From a bacterium (GTDB lineage: Bacteria; Patescibacteriota; Minisyncoccia; Moranbacterales; GWC2-37-73), in contig QKEW01000008.1 of NCBI GenBank assembly GCA_003251635.1, forward strand, positions 1 to 33,488: a DNA stretch of 33,488 bases, read 5' to 3'. A program made the position numbers and the translations under genes. Below the pieces are notes generated by a model. It was not told the origin of the DNA and made no database searches. It saw only the letters and a program-made list of their open reading frames with translations. This document shows positions 1 to 7,346 of this stretch, in pieces. How positions within the stretch are numbered: position 1 is the first letter of the stretch; each line of letters opens with the position of its first letter.

Positions 1-120
1 GTTTTCAATTTCACTATTTTGAGCAACTTTGTAAATTAAAAAAACAACTATCAATAAAACCGCCAAGACCAAGCCGGCAGTTAAAGCATTGTTAGTTTTT
101 TGTTTTTTTCCTCTTTTCAT
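1..120 (-). CDS. Partial membrane protein, N-terminus only
   Basis: The first 40 codons of a minus-strand gene run off the left edge of the window. The start codon is at 118-120. The product begins with a very basic stretch (MKRGKKQKTNN) followed by one strongly hydrophobic segment at about residues 13-33 and then a polar stretch. This looks like a single-pass membrane anchor with a short cytoplasmic N-terminus. No Shine-Dalgarno precedes the ATG; the leader is A-rich. A promoter with an extended -10 lies about 47 bases upstream. The function cannot be told because the rest of the gene is outside the window. Confidence 0.6.
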   Translation of the reverse strand, partial: MKRGKKQKTNNALTAGLVLAVLLIVVFLIYKVAQNSEIEN

Positions 121-166
121 TTTTTTGTTTTTACTTTTTATTTTAAGAATAACTACCATTAAAAAC

Positions 167-175
167 AGTATACCA
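167..175 (-). promoter_or_regulatory. Extended -10 promoter of the partial gene at 1-120
   Basis: On the minus strand the sequence reads TGGTATACT, an extended -10 element with TATACT as hexamer. A weak TTGGGC-like -35 lies about 16 bases further upstream. The predicted start of transcription gives a leader of about 40 bases before the ATG at 120. Confidence 0.45.
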
Positions 176-208
176 CATCTTTTCATCTGCCCAAAACATT
201 CTTCCATT

Positions 209-463
209 CTAAAAATTCCAAGCATCGGCTACCGTCTGAATTATCCTAACCGAAGTTACGCTGCTTTTATCATTGTGAAAAGTTTCGATTTTTTCAATCT
301 GGTCCTTGGAAATTTTATTTTCTTTCAAGAGATTATCAATCTCGCTTAATAATTTCTCCGAAAGCGACAGCTCGCCTTGCCACTGCTTTTGAGCAAAATT
401 CTTCCCTTCTTTCTTGATTTCCAATTTAACCTCTCCCTGTTCTAGGGTTATTTTTAAAATCAT
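209..463 (-). CDS. Short TsaB/YeaZ-like protein, degenerate
   Basis: This is an 84-residue protein starting one base after the stop of the amidase gene upstream, so the two are probably co-transcribed. Its pattern resembles the start of TsaB (YeaZ), the partner of TsaD in making the t6A modification of tRNA. It has an LSEKLLSEIDNLLKE helix, then a short linker, then SSVTSVRIIQTVADAW, where TsaB proteins have a GPGSFTGLRIG-type motif followed by a helix. The glycine-rich part of that motif is missing, and the protein stops where the second half of TsaB would begin. It could be a structural partner without ATPase residues, a remnant, or an unrelated protein with a similar helix pattern. The resemblance is by eye only. 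Confidence 0.55.
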   Translation of the reverse strand: MILKITLEQGEVKLEIKKEGKNFAQKQWQGELSLSEKLLSEIDNLLKENKISKDQIEKIETFHNDKSSVTSVRIIQTVADAWNF

Positions 464-464
464 A

Positions 465-1229
465 TTATTTGCTTATTTTATTCCAATCAAAAACCCACGG
501 ATCAGTTTTACGCTCTGGCGCAATCTCATCGTGACCCAAAACATATTTTATCTCTCGCTCATTCTTAATCTTATTGATCAATTCTTGAAGTTTTTCATAT
601 TGCTTTTTAGTATAGCCATCTGTCTCATTGCCCACTAATTCAATACCGATTGAAAATTTATTGACATCCGTGCGCCCATCTGGAACCGAACTTACTCCAG
701 CATGATAGGCAATGTCGTTTTCCTTGACCAATTGATAAATAACACCGGCGCGATCAATAATATAATGCGGAGCCACACCATAATCTTTATAAATAGCAAT
801 TATTTTTTCCAAACTGTATTGGTCGCCGCCCAGGGAGTTATAGGAAGAGTGAATAACGATCGTATCGATCTTTCGAGTTCCGGAAAATTTTTGAAACCCA
901 AAACTGACCAAATTATTTTTAATTGATAGATTATTCAATTCATCTTTGGTAATCTCGGTGCTTTCAGTAACCTCCTCTTTCTCATCTTTAACCAAATCAT
1001 CCCCATCTTCTATTTTTTCTTCAGCATTTGAAATTTGATCGCTTTCCGGTTGAATCTGAGTTGAATCTAGTTCATTATCAATAATAATGCTTTCGGTATT
1101 TTCATCTTTTTCAAGACCACTCGTTTGGTCAATTTCCCATTGCCGACCATTTTTACCAAATAGAAAAAACCAAAACAAAATCACTCCAATCAACAGCACT
1201 AAAAATAAACTTGCAAGAATCTTTTTCAT
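465..1229 (-). CDS. Membrane-anchored N-acetylmuramoyl-L-alanine amidase (Amidase_2/PGRP fold)
   Basis: This 254-residue protein should cleave the amide bond between N-acetylmuramic acid and the stem peptide of peptidoglycan, outside the cytoplasmic membrane. Residues 4-24 form one membrane segment. Residues 30-105 are a highly acidic, low-complexity linker. The Amidase_2 domain runs from about 118 to the end. Likely zinc ligands are His127 (in IVIHSS), His233 (in VLGHDE) and Asp243 (in KTDPW), and Glu197 (in IGIELVG) is a likely catalytic residue. All the expected key positions are present, so it should be active. An extended -10 lies at 1285-1293. The linker suggests the catalytic domain is held away from the membrane. 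Confidence 0.9.
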   Translation of the reverse strand: MKKILASLFLVLLIGVILFWFFLFGKNGRQWEIDQTSGLEKDENTESIIIDNELDSTQIQPESDQISNAEEKIEDGDDLVKDEKEEVTESTEITKDELNNLSIKNNLVSFGFQKFSGTRKIDTIVIHSSYNSLGGDQYSLEKIIAIYKDYGVAPHYIIDRAGVIYQLVKENDIAYHAGVSSVPDGRTDVNKFSIGIELVGNETDGYTKKQYEKLQELINKIKNEREIKYVLGHDEIAPERKTDPWVFDWNKISK

Positions 1230-1284
1230 ATCTTGAAAAAATTACGCTTTAATACTCGAGATACGTTTATATTTTAATGATTTT

Positions 1285-1293
1285 ATTTTACCA
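1285..1293 (-). promoter_or_regulatory. Extended -10 promoter of the amidase gene
   Basis: The minus strand reads TGGTAAAAT between the folC stop and the amidase start. The -35 region is not convincing, as is usual for extended -10 promoters. The leader would be about 50 bases and lacks a Shine-Dalgarno. Confidence 0.4.
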
Positions 1294-1323
1294 CAAAAAG
1301 ACTTTGAAATTCCACTTCCTGTT

Positions 1324-2676
1324 TTAAAAACTGCGACGTCTTTTCAAAATTCGTTTTTCACTTATCCATTTTTTTCGCAGTTCTCCCGCTAAATAAAACG
1401 AACCTGTCACTAAAATTAGATCATTCTTTCCAGCCGATTCAAAAGCTTTTTCCAGAGCTTGAGAGGAATTTTTTTCAAATTCAAAACCAGTTTCTTTTTT
1501 TGCATACTTTTTGACTGACAATCGCATTTTTTCCTCACTCAAAGATTGTCCGAAATTCAAAGTAGTCCCGATAATCTGATTAGCCAAAGGTATGATTTTT
1601 TGAATGATCTTTTCGGTTTCCTTTTTTTCTCCCAGCCCCAAAACCAAAATTAATTTTTCATAATTGATTTTTTTCAAATTGGCCACTGTTGATTTTATTT
1701 TATCAACATTGTGCGCCCCATCCAAAATTACCTGGGGATTTTTTTGCACCGTTTCAAAGCGACAAGGCAAATTAACCTGTGAGATTCCCCGGCGAATATG
1801 GCGCGGCGAAATTTGTAAAAATTTCGCCGCCGCTGCTACCAAGGCTATGTTCCTAATTTGATGATCACCGCGCAAACGACTTTTAATTTTTCCAGAAAAA
1901 CTATCCAGCCAAACTTCCATCTTGCCGTTTAACCAAGCAATCTTCCTGGTTTTGGTAACAACCTTTTGCATTGAAACCTTTTGTGATTGGCAAATTTGCT
2001 TAAAAATTTTCAACATCTCCGGTTTTTTTTCACTCGTAAAAAATTGACAACCCTCTTTGATGATTCCGGCTTTTTCCCAAGCAATCTCTTCCAAACTGTC
2101 CCCAATGATGTGAGCATGATCCATGCCAATATTTGTGATCAAAGCCAATTCCTTTTTTTCAATCACATTAGTAGCGTCATAACGACCTCCGCAACCAACT
2201 TCCAAAACCACCCACTCGCATTTTCGCTGTTGAAAATAAAGAAAAGCCATGACCAAGAAAACTTCAAAATAAGTTGGACGTCCCCAGGGACACTCACGCA
2301 CTGACTTGGCAATCAAGGGTCTGATTCTTTCCACAATAAGGACAAAATCTTTTGGCTGAATATATTTTCCATTAACTGCAATCTTTTCAATAGAAGTTGT
2401 GGCAAAAGGCGAAGTAAAAAGACCGACTTGGCGTCCAGCAACTTTCAAAACAGATGCCAACATAGTAGCCGTTGAGCCCTTTCCAGAAGTTCCGGTCACG
2501 TGGATAAATTTAAACTTACGATCCGGATCACCCAATTGATTCAAGAGCCAACGAGTTCTTTTGAGATAGTGTTGCGGATTAGGATTTTGAGCTGGCGCAA
2601 AACAACCATTATTGATGGATGGGAGGTTTTCCAAATATTGGACAGCTTCAAAATATTTTTCAAATCGTTTTTGCAT
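1324..2676 (-). CDS. folC: FolC-type Mur ligase (folylpolyglutamate/dihydrofolate synthase family)
   Basis: This 450-residue protein has the full FolC layout. The ATP-binding loop is HVTGTSGKGSTATML near residues 60-75. A TNIGMDHAHIIGDSLEEIA segment lies mid-protein, with EKAGIIK after it. The C-terminal Rossmann-like domain carries ILDGAHNVDK. The family joins glutamate to dihydropteroate or folate with ATP, in the cytoplasm. No other folate gene is in the window, and orphan FolC copies are common in reduced CPR genomes, so the real substrate may differ. There is no Shine-Dalgarno before the ATG. The C-terminus is short and basic (KRILKRRRSF). Confidence 0.88.
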   Translation of the reverse strand: MQKRFEKYFEAVQYLENLPSINNGCFAPAQNPNPQHYLKRTRWLLNQLGDPDRKFKFIHVTGTSGKGSTATMLASVLKVAGRQVGLFTSPFATTSIEKIAVNGKYIQPKDFVLIVERIRPLIAKSVRECPWGRPTYFEVFLVMAFLYFQQRKCEWVVLEVGCGGRYDATNVIEKKELALITNIGMDHAHIIGDSLEEIAWEKAGIIKEGCQFFTSEKKPEMLKIFKQICQSQKVSMQKVVTKTRKIAWLNGKMEVWLDSFSGKIKSRLRGDHQIRNIALVAAAAKFLQISPRHIRRGISQVNLPCRFETVQKNPQVILDGAHNVDKIKSTVANLKKINYEKLILVLGLGEKKETEKIIQKIIPLANQIIGTTLNFGQSLSEEKMRLSVKKYAKKETGFEFEKNSSQALEKAFESAGKNDLILVTGSFYLAGELRKKWISEKRILKRRRSF

Positions 2677-2703
2677 ACCAAATCAATTTAGCTCAAAAAA
2701 AAC

Positions 2704-2729
2704 AAAAAGGCAACTAAACGTGCCTTTTT
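2704..2729 (-). terminator. Rho-independent terminator after the 2775-3998 gene
   Basis: The 9-bp stem AAAAAGGCA/TGCCTTTTT has an 8-base loop. It is followed on the minus strand by a long T-rich tract (GTTTTTTTT). It lies just downstream of the stop at 2775 and upstream of folC, so folC is transcribed separately or by read-through. Confidence 0.75.
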
Positions 2730-2748
2730 AAAATCCTCCTTTAAATTT

Positions 2749-2770
2749 AATACGTATTATAATACGTATT
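2749..2770. repeat. 22-bp perfect palindrome made of two AATACGTATT units
   Basis: Two copies of the 10-base palindrome AATACGTATT are separated by AT, so the whole 22 bases are also a perfect palindrome with TATAAT at its centre. It sits between the stop at 2775 and the terminator at 2704-2729. On the minus strand an AAGGAGGA sequence follows within about 10 bases, but no start codon does. It could be an operator overlapping a -10 element, or a protein-binding site; no -35 is evident. Confidence 0.5.
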
Positions 2771-2774
2771 AAAA

Positions 2775-3998
2775 TTACTGAGCTTTTTTTAGAATATCAT
2801 TAATCACCTCTTCATCGCCGCAAGAATATTTGCGATCAGCCGAATAAAACTTGCGGCTTTTGCCGTGACAACCGCCGTTGTCCTTAGGCAGCACCGCTAG
2901 CATCGGCATCATGAAACCAACATCCTTGCCCACAAAATAACTGTGCAAATTTTGCAAGGTCTGGGCGCGCAAATCATCGTTCATTCGAGCAAAAGTGCTC
3001 ATGTCATCCCCCAATTTTCCACTCCAATCAAAATGAACAAAAACGTTTTTAGCTTTGGAAGAAAAACGTTCATTCCAAAGCAAGGCCCAGCACCAATCGC
3101 CGTCCTGTTTCCACCAGCGAGAAAAACAGGGACCATTTTCAACACTGCCATCATTTCTCAAGCCAACCCCACCTTCAATATAATCAAAATTTTGCAAATA
3201 TTCTTCATTATCCGTGTCATTGGTTTGAGCTCCAACCACAATTTCAATTCCAAAAAATTTAGCTTTTTCTTTCATCTGAAAAATTAACTCTGTAACTTGA
3301 GGATCATGGATATCCTCTTCCTGATAACGAATCTGACCGAAAAGAAAACTCTGAATTCCCATATCCATAGCCTTTTCAGTAATATAGAGAACGTACTTAC
3401 GATATTCTTCCCGCTCAAAAGACGGGATACAAGTGTGTTCTCCCCAATAATTATCACCGAAATTTTTGCGGCACATGGCCGAAAAATCAAAATAACGATC
3501 TTCCGCTGGATAGAAAAGCTTGGCTTTCTTGTCAATTGCCTCAGCAATAAACATACCATAAACCAAATCATCTTTTTCAATTTTCTTTTTGATCTTTTGT
3601 GCTTTTTCAAAATCGGGCGCTTCCAGCCAAGTCTCCAAAGCCCGATGCAAATAATAGCAATTCGAACGATTGATCATTTGCACGTTGCGCTTGTAGTTGT
3701 CGCCATAATCCGAAAGTAATCCATCAGCCACGCAGCCTTGGGATTTCATTCTTTCCATATCAGGCGAGTCTGGCCTAACCGGAATTTCATCCGATTCAAC
3801 GCCCACCCACTCACTCAAACTCTCCAGCCAAGAATTAGCTGTTTCTCCAATTGCCAAATCAGCCATTCCAGTCTCTTGAGTTTGTTGTGGCGCTTCAGCC
3901 GACTGAGCTCGCCAAAAAAACGACCCGCTCAAAACTAAAAGCGCAGCCAAAAAAACCAAAAGATGTTTTCGATATTTTTTCCAAAATTTACTCGACAT
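2775..3998 (-). CDS. Secreted, membrane-anchored Cys-rich protein of unknown family
   Basis: I do not recognise this 407-residue protein. Residues about 10-32 form one hydrophobic segment (a signal anchor, or a signal peptide ending near AQSAEA). The rest looks extracytoplasmic and has eight cysteines (CVAD, NCYY, MCRK, HTCI, GPCF, DWCW, GGCH, YSCG), enough for four disulfides. The middle and C-terminal parts alternate helices with short strand-like stretches ending in charged or aromatic residues (FGIEIVVGAQ, FDYIEGGVG, NVFVHFDWSG). That is suggestive of a TIM-barrel-like enzyme such as a glycoside hydrolase, but I cannot name catalytic residues. It ends at its own terminator. There is no Shine-Dalgarno on the coding strand. 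Confidence 0.85.
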   Translation of the reverse strand: MSSKFWKKYRKHLLVFLAALLVLSGSFFWRAQSAEAPQQTQETGMADLAIGETANSWLESLSEWVGVESDEIPVRPDSPDMERMKSQGCVADGLLSDYGDNYKRNVQMINRSNCYYLHRALETWLEAPDFEKAQKIKKKIEKDDLVYGMFIAEAIDKKAKLFYPAEDRYFDFSAMCRKNFGDNYWGEHTCIPSFEREEYRKYVLYITEKAMDMGIQSFLFGQIRYQEEDIHDPQVTELIFQMKEKAKFFGIEIVVGAQTNDTDNEEYLQNFDYIEGGVGLRNDGSVENGPCFSRWWKQDGDWCWALLWNERFSSKAKNVFVHFDWSGKLGDDMSTFARMNDDLRAQTLQNLHSYFVGKDVGFMMPMLAVLPKDNGGCHGKSRKFYSADRKYSCGDEEVINDILKKAQ

Positions 3999-4075
3999 AG
4001 AAATAGGAGGAAAAATTAATCATTCCACCCAATAATACCACAAACTGCAAGATTTTTTTTCAAAATCCAAGAAAA

Positions 4076-4243
4076 TCAGCCAGTGACCATAGCACTAACC
4101 GCCAAACCAATGTAGTAGGGCCAAAAAATAATCGCTAAAACGCCTTTCCAAAAAGCCAAATGCAGGAAACCAATCGTGAAAAGCCAACCAGCAAACCAAG
4201 AAAACATAGTAAAGCCATGTTGCTCAATTTTAATTTTTTGCAT
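4076..4243 (-). CDS. Small two-helix membrane protein, 55 residues
   Basis: This is a short complete frame from ATG (4241-4243) to TGA (4076-4078). The product starts MQKIKIEQHGFTMFSWF and has two hydrophobic, tryptophan-rich segments at about residues 12-30 and 34-53, joined by a short FWKG turn. Charged residues are confined to the N-terminus and the turn, as expected for a small inner-membrane hairpin. It fills an otherwise empty 350-base gap between two minus-strand genes. There is no close Shine-Dalgarno. The family is not recognised; small proteins like this often accompany membrane complexes, but the sequence shows nothing about its role. Confidence 0.6.
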   Translation of the reverse strand: MQKIKIEQHGFTMFSWFAGWLFTIGFLHLAFWKGVLAIIFWPYYIGLAVSAMVTG

Positions 4244-4348
4244 AAATTTGCTTTAAAAAATTAGCTCCTGTTTATTGATACAATTAATCTCTAAAAATTT
4301 TTCAAATACCACAAAAGTTCCTTTTGAAAAGGCCATTTGTTTTTTTAG

Positions 4349-5092
4349 TTATCTCGCTCTCCATCCACCATCCACATGAAGGACTTCTCCGGTCACATAG
4401 GAAGACGCGTTGTCATCAGCCAAATACAAGGCAGCTTGAGCAATATCTTCAGGTTTTCCAACATATCCCATCGGCGTGTTGGCCCTGACCATGTCACCAA
4501 ATTCTGAAGCCAAAAAATCTTTGGTCATGTTTGTTTCAATAAATCCAGGTGCGATAGCATTAATCCTGATTCCACTTTTTGCCAAATCCAATGAAGCGGC
4601 ATGCGTAAGTTGCACGACACCGCCTTTCGCACTGCAATAAGCAATCGTGCCTTCAAGACCAACTGTTCCCAAGATTGATGATATGTTTATGATTGATCCC
4701 TTGATGTTTTTTTCTTTCATATACCTGGCCGCCGCCCTTGAACCATAGAATACTCCGCTCAAATTGATGCTAATGATCCTGTTCCAATCCTCGTCGCTGC
4801 ATTCGATAATTCCACCCAATCCACCAACTCCGGCATTGTTAACCATAATATCCAGTGATCCAAATTTTTCTTCGGCAAACTTAACCAATTCATCAACTTT
4901 CTCAGATTTGGAAACATCACAAGAAAAAAAAGTTGCATTTTCACCTATTTCTTTAGCTGCTTTTTCGCCAGCTTCCACTCCAATGTCTGAAAGAATCACT
5001 TTGACTCCCTCTTGAGCGTAAAGTTTGGCAATAGCAAGTCCTATCCCAGACGAAGCACCGGTAACGATGGCTACTTTGTTTTGTAGTTTCAT
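4349..5092 (-). CDS. Short-chain dehydrogenase/reductase (SDR, classical)
   Basis: This NAD(P)-dependent cytoplasmic oxidoreductase has about 247 residues when started at the ATG at 5092. A longer frame is open upstream to 5212, but it runs through the leader hairpin and promoter, so 5092 is the better start. The cofactor motif TGASSGIG lies near residue 12, NNAGVGG near 85, the active-site Ser in NISSILGTVG, and the catalytic YCSAK motif follows. The C-terminus has the usual LHVDGGW of FabG-like enzymes. FabG (3-oxoacyl-ACP reductase) is a close structural match, but no other fatty-acid gene is near, so the substrate is open. It is preceded by a strong promoter and a leader hairpin. Confidence 0.92.
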   Translation of the reverse strand: MKLQNKVAIVTGASSGIGLAIAKLYAQEGVKVILSDIGVEAGEKAAKEIGENATFFSCDVSKSEKVDELVKFAEEKFGSLDIMVNNAGVGGLGGIIECSDEDWNRIISINLSGVFYGSRAAARYMKEKNIKGSIINISSILGTVGLEGTIAYCSAKGGVVQLTHAASLDLAKSGIRINAIAPGFIETNMTKDFLASEFGDMVRANTPMGYVGKPEDIAQAALYLADDNASSYVTGEVLHVDGGWRAR

Positions 5093-5117
5093 GTTTTTTG
5101 TTTTTAAAAATAAAAAA

Positions 5118-5135
5118 GACGGGTCACCACCCGTC
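5118..5135 (-). promoter_or_regulatory. Leader hairpin with U-tract (attenuator-like) before the SDR gene
   Basis: The stem GACGGGT/ACCCGTC has a 4-base loop and is followed on the minus strand by TTTTTTATTTTT. It starts about five bases after the predicted transcription start and ends about 25 bases before the ATG. By form it is an intrinsic terminator placed inside the leader. Two further hairpins with the same ACGGGTG core occur at 18452 and 29954. Confidence 0.6.
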
Positions 5136-5146
5136 TCACTTTCTCT

Positions 5147-5175
5147 ATTATAGCAGAATTTAGACTCTTTGTCCA
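5147..5175 (-). promoter_or_regulatory. Strong sigma70-type promoter of the SDR gene
   Basis: On the minus strand the -35 is TGGACA (5170-5175), the spacer is 17 bases, and the -10 is TATAAT (5147-5152) preceded by TGC. The same -35 and -10 recur at 18510-18538. Confidence 0.75.
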
Positions 5176-5225
5176 GACTATGCAAATACAACCAGTAATC
5201 ATTCTCAACCAAACACAGGAAAATT

Positions 5226-5260
5226 AAAAGGGGGCAGGTCCTGAAACGAACCTACCCCTT
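5226..5260 (-). terminator. Terminator after the 5281-5949 gene
   Basis: On the minus strand an AAGGGG-UAGGU arm pairs with ACCUG-CCCCCUU, with one bulged C and a loop of about 10 bases. TTTTAATTTT follows. It closes the transcript of the two-gene unit at 5281-7208. Confidence 0.65.
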
Positions 5261-5280
5261 CATCATTCTGATCTAGAAAC

Positions 5281-5949
5281 TCAGACGAACGTCGATGCGG
5301 AAACTATTACCGCCTGCAGCCCATTCGCCTTTATTTGCCTTGCTCCATTCCTGACCAGCTCTGCCGGCCAACACGACACCAGGAGCAATTTCATATCTGA
5401 CCACCGGGCCACAAAAAGGGCCCATTCGTTTTTGGCGTCCGCCCAGCGATCATAGACCGCATTAAAGCCCACGCCAAGTTTCCCGAAACGCTGAACGACC
5501 TCAAGAAAGTTGTCATTGTAACTTTGACCATTTCCTACAATATCCTGATACCAGCGAAGATCCAATGCTATGCAGATATCTTTGAAAGACTTAATCCACC
5601 AAAGCCCACTGTGAACAAAGTCGTTTCCGGCGCTATCAGTGGCCATCCCCAAAACCAAATAATAGGGACCTCTATTGAGCGTTGCCGTAAATTTGGAATT
5701 GGTATAATCTTTTTTCGGCGTTGTCTGGACATCAATTCCAAAGCCAAGTCCGAAATCTTTCAAGTCGCTGTGCCAATAGGCTATCACCTCGTGTCTAAAT
5801 GAGGACTCACCATCTTTTTTCGGCACAATATAATCATTGCGAAGCGTCAATGAGGTCGAAATCTTGCCGAGCAATGAATCAGCAAAAACCGAATTGCTAG
5901 TGAAAATAACTAGCGTGATGGCCAATAAAAATACAGTTGTTTTTTTCAC
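5281..5949 (-). CDS. Beta-barrel outer-membrane-like protein, frameshifted near the C-terminus
   Basis: The start is taken at GTG 5949, because AGGAG lies six bases upstream and a clean signal peptide begins there (VKKTTVFLLAITLVIF...NSVFADS). The mature part alternates polar and hydrophobic residues in short strands with aromatic ends (TLRNDYIV, LGFGIDVQTT, YYLVLGMATD, GLWWIKSF, LGVGFNAVYDRW), typical of an outer-membrane barrel. The last 45 codons in this frame are unlike the rest. Adding one T to the T5 run at 5413-5417 moves to a frame reading PVVRYEIAPG...NSFRIDVRLSF and ending at 5273, with the terminal Phe typical of barrels. So the gene is frameshifted, or the assembly has an error there. 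The family is unknown. Confidence 0.7.
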   Translation of the reverse strand: MKKTTVFLLAITLVIFTSNSVFADSLLGKISTSLTLRNDYIVPKKDGESSFRHEVIAYWHSDLKDFGLGFGIDVQTTPKKDYTNSKFTATLNRGPYYLVLGMATDSAGNDFVHSGLWWIKSFKDICIALDLRWYQDIVGNGQSYNDNFLEVVQRFGKLGVGFNAVYDRWADAKNEWALFVARWSDMKLLLVSCWPAELVRNGARQIKANGLQAVIVSASTFV

Positions 5950-5955
5950 GTCTTT

Positions 5956-5960
5956 CTCCT
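5956..5960 (-). promoter_or_regulatory. Shine-Dalgarno AGGAG that fixes the GTG start at 5949
   Basis: AGGAG lies six bases before the GTG codon. It rejects the longer frame open to 6036, whose extra residues overlap the upstream gene's coding end and precede the signal peptide. Confidence 0.75.
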
Positions 5961-5987
5961 TGAGTTTATTGTTTGGATTGTCATCTT

Positions 5988-7208
5988 CTAAACAAACAAA
6001 CCAAACAACCAAATAGGCACGTGACCTATATCCCAAGGAAATCCTTCCAGCAAAATACCTCTCCTTTCTGCCCTGGCAAATCTTTCTTTTTCTGCCGGTT
6101 GGACGTGGAAAACAAAATAACTCAGAAAATCATCCGGCTGATAAAAAATCTTAGAGTAAAAATCTTTGCTCACTGGACAATGCGCTTGCACCGCGCATAC
6201 GCTTTCTCCGCCACTGCAGCTGAGCTCAATTCCAACTGGATCACCTCTTGGAGAAATTCCTGATTGATCCGCTAACACCTCGCCGACCGATAGCGGGAAA
6301 AGAAAATAAAGAATAATCGCGGGCAAAATTGTCGCAAGCAATCCCCGCCTAAAAAGCCTCTGATTATTTTTCCGATAAGCCGCTATCCAGTTCTCATATT
6401 CATCGCTGGACGCAACTTGCCTAGCTGTCATTTTTTCTGCAAATGTCAATTTGCGGAAAAGACTACCAACTCTGCGCAACTCAGCCTCGACTCGAATCTC
6501 TCGAATCGTATTGCTGGGATAGTTGAAAACATATTTCGGCCAAAAAAGCAAAGCTTTTGCAAATCTGCTCTTATCCGCAAGAATTGTTTCTAGAATCCCT
6601 TTCCTATAAGAACTGGGCATTTTGATCAAATAAATTAAAGCGGCGATCAGTAGACACTTCAGATAGGTTCGCAAAACAAATATGCAAAAATCCCTAAATG
6701 TTACGCCACTGAAAACGTATTCTCCGTTTTTCAATCCCGTTGCGGTATTCATATGAACAATATGAGGTTCCGCATTCATCCAGTCTGCGTACTTTTGAGA
6801 CTGGGTTGTCATCTCCTCTTCAGCAATCACGCCATTCTTACTATGAAGCAATATATGTTGCAAATTCTCCTGCGTGCCAAACGCAGGCAAAAACGTCAGG
6901 GAATATTTTTTCCACAGGCGATATTCTTCCATTCGCATCGCCCGCAAATCACGAAAATATTCGCTAAACCCATAGTGCCCGCTTTTTTCCGCCTCCTCTT
7001 TCATTTTGTAACAAAAAACACTGTATTCGCTCTTAATCTTGATTATCTCGATAGGCTCGAGATTTATTTCTGGATTTTCAACGTTAAAATAAAATCCTGT
7101 TAATGCGCCCAGGTTCAAGACCCAAGCAAGAAAAAGCAATAGCACAAATGTCTTGAAATAGACTTCATATTCACATATGAAGCCTTCAATCATTTTAATG
7201 ATTTTCAT
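5988..7208 (-). CDS. Membrane protein of unknown family, upstream partner of the barrel gene
   Basis: This 406-residue protein is not recognised. Hydrophobic segments lie at about residues 19-41, 172-196 and 289-309. A soluble region of about 130 residues sits between the first two, and a basic helical region between the second and third. The last 95 residues follow the third segment and hold three cysteines (LSCSGG, SVCAV, AHCPVS). It starts with a strong GGAGG Shine-Dalgarno seven bases before ATG and ends 38 bases before the barrel gene, so the two are one operon. Its start signals and base use differ from the flanking genes, which suggests transfer. A role in anchoring or exporting the barrel protein is only a guess from adjacency. 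Confidence 0.75.
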   Translation of the reverse strand: MKIIKMIEGFICEYEVYFKTFVLLLFLAWVLNLGALTGFYFNVENPEINLEPIEIIKIKSEYSVFCYKMKEEAEKSGHYGFSEYFRDLRAMRMEEYRLWKKYSLTFLPAFGTQENLQHILLHSKNGVIAEEEMTTQSQKYADWMNAEPHIVHMNTATGLKNGEYVFSGVTFRDFCIFVLRTYLKCLLIAALIYLIKMPSSYRKGILETILADKSRFAKALLFWPKYVFNYPSNTIREIRVEAELRRVGSLFRKLTFAEKMTARQVASSDEYENWIAAYRKNNQRLFRRGLLATILPAIILYFLFPLSVGEVLADQSGISPRGDPVGIELSCSGGESVCAVQAHCPVSKDFYSKIFYQPDDFLSYFVFHVQPAEKERFARAERRGILLEGFPWDIGHVPIWLFGLFV

Positions 7209-7215
7209 GACTTCA

Positions 7216-7220
7216 CCTCC
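7216..7220 (-). promoter_or_regulatory. Strong Shine-Dalgarno of the 5988-7208 gene
   Basis: GGAGG with a seven-base spacing to the ATG. It is notable because most genes here have none. Confidence 0.8.
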
Positions 7221-7346
7221 GCGAATAATGATTATTGTCAGTCAGATATATATGTAAAATTGTCAAAAAACTTTGACTATAAATACTGACATAAAAAAAT
7301 AACCTTGTCAAGCTAAGATTCAATAGAAAAAATAAAAATACATCTA

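Noticed and set aside
3999-4012. AGGAGG near the start of the 3998 gene
   Set aside because: It is on the plus strand, opposite the gene, so it cannot act as its ribosome site.
5092-5212. N-terminal extension of the SDR protein
   Set aside because: It runs through the promoter, transcription start and leader hairpin, and classical SDR proteins begin at the MKLQNKVAIVTG position.
5405-5425. Programmed -1 frameshift in the barrel gene
   Set aside because: The T5 run is not in the X-XXY-YYZ register of a slippery site and no clear downstream structure stimulates it; mutation or sequence error is simpler.
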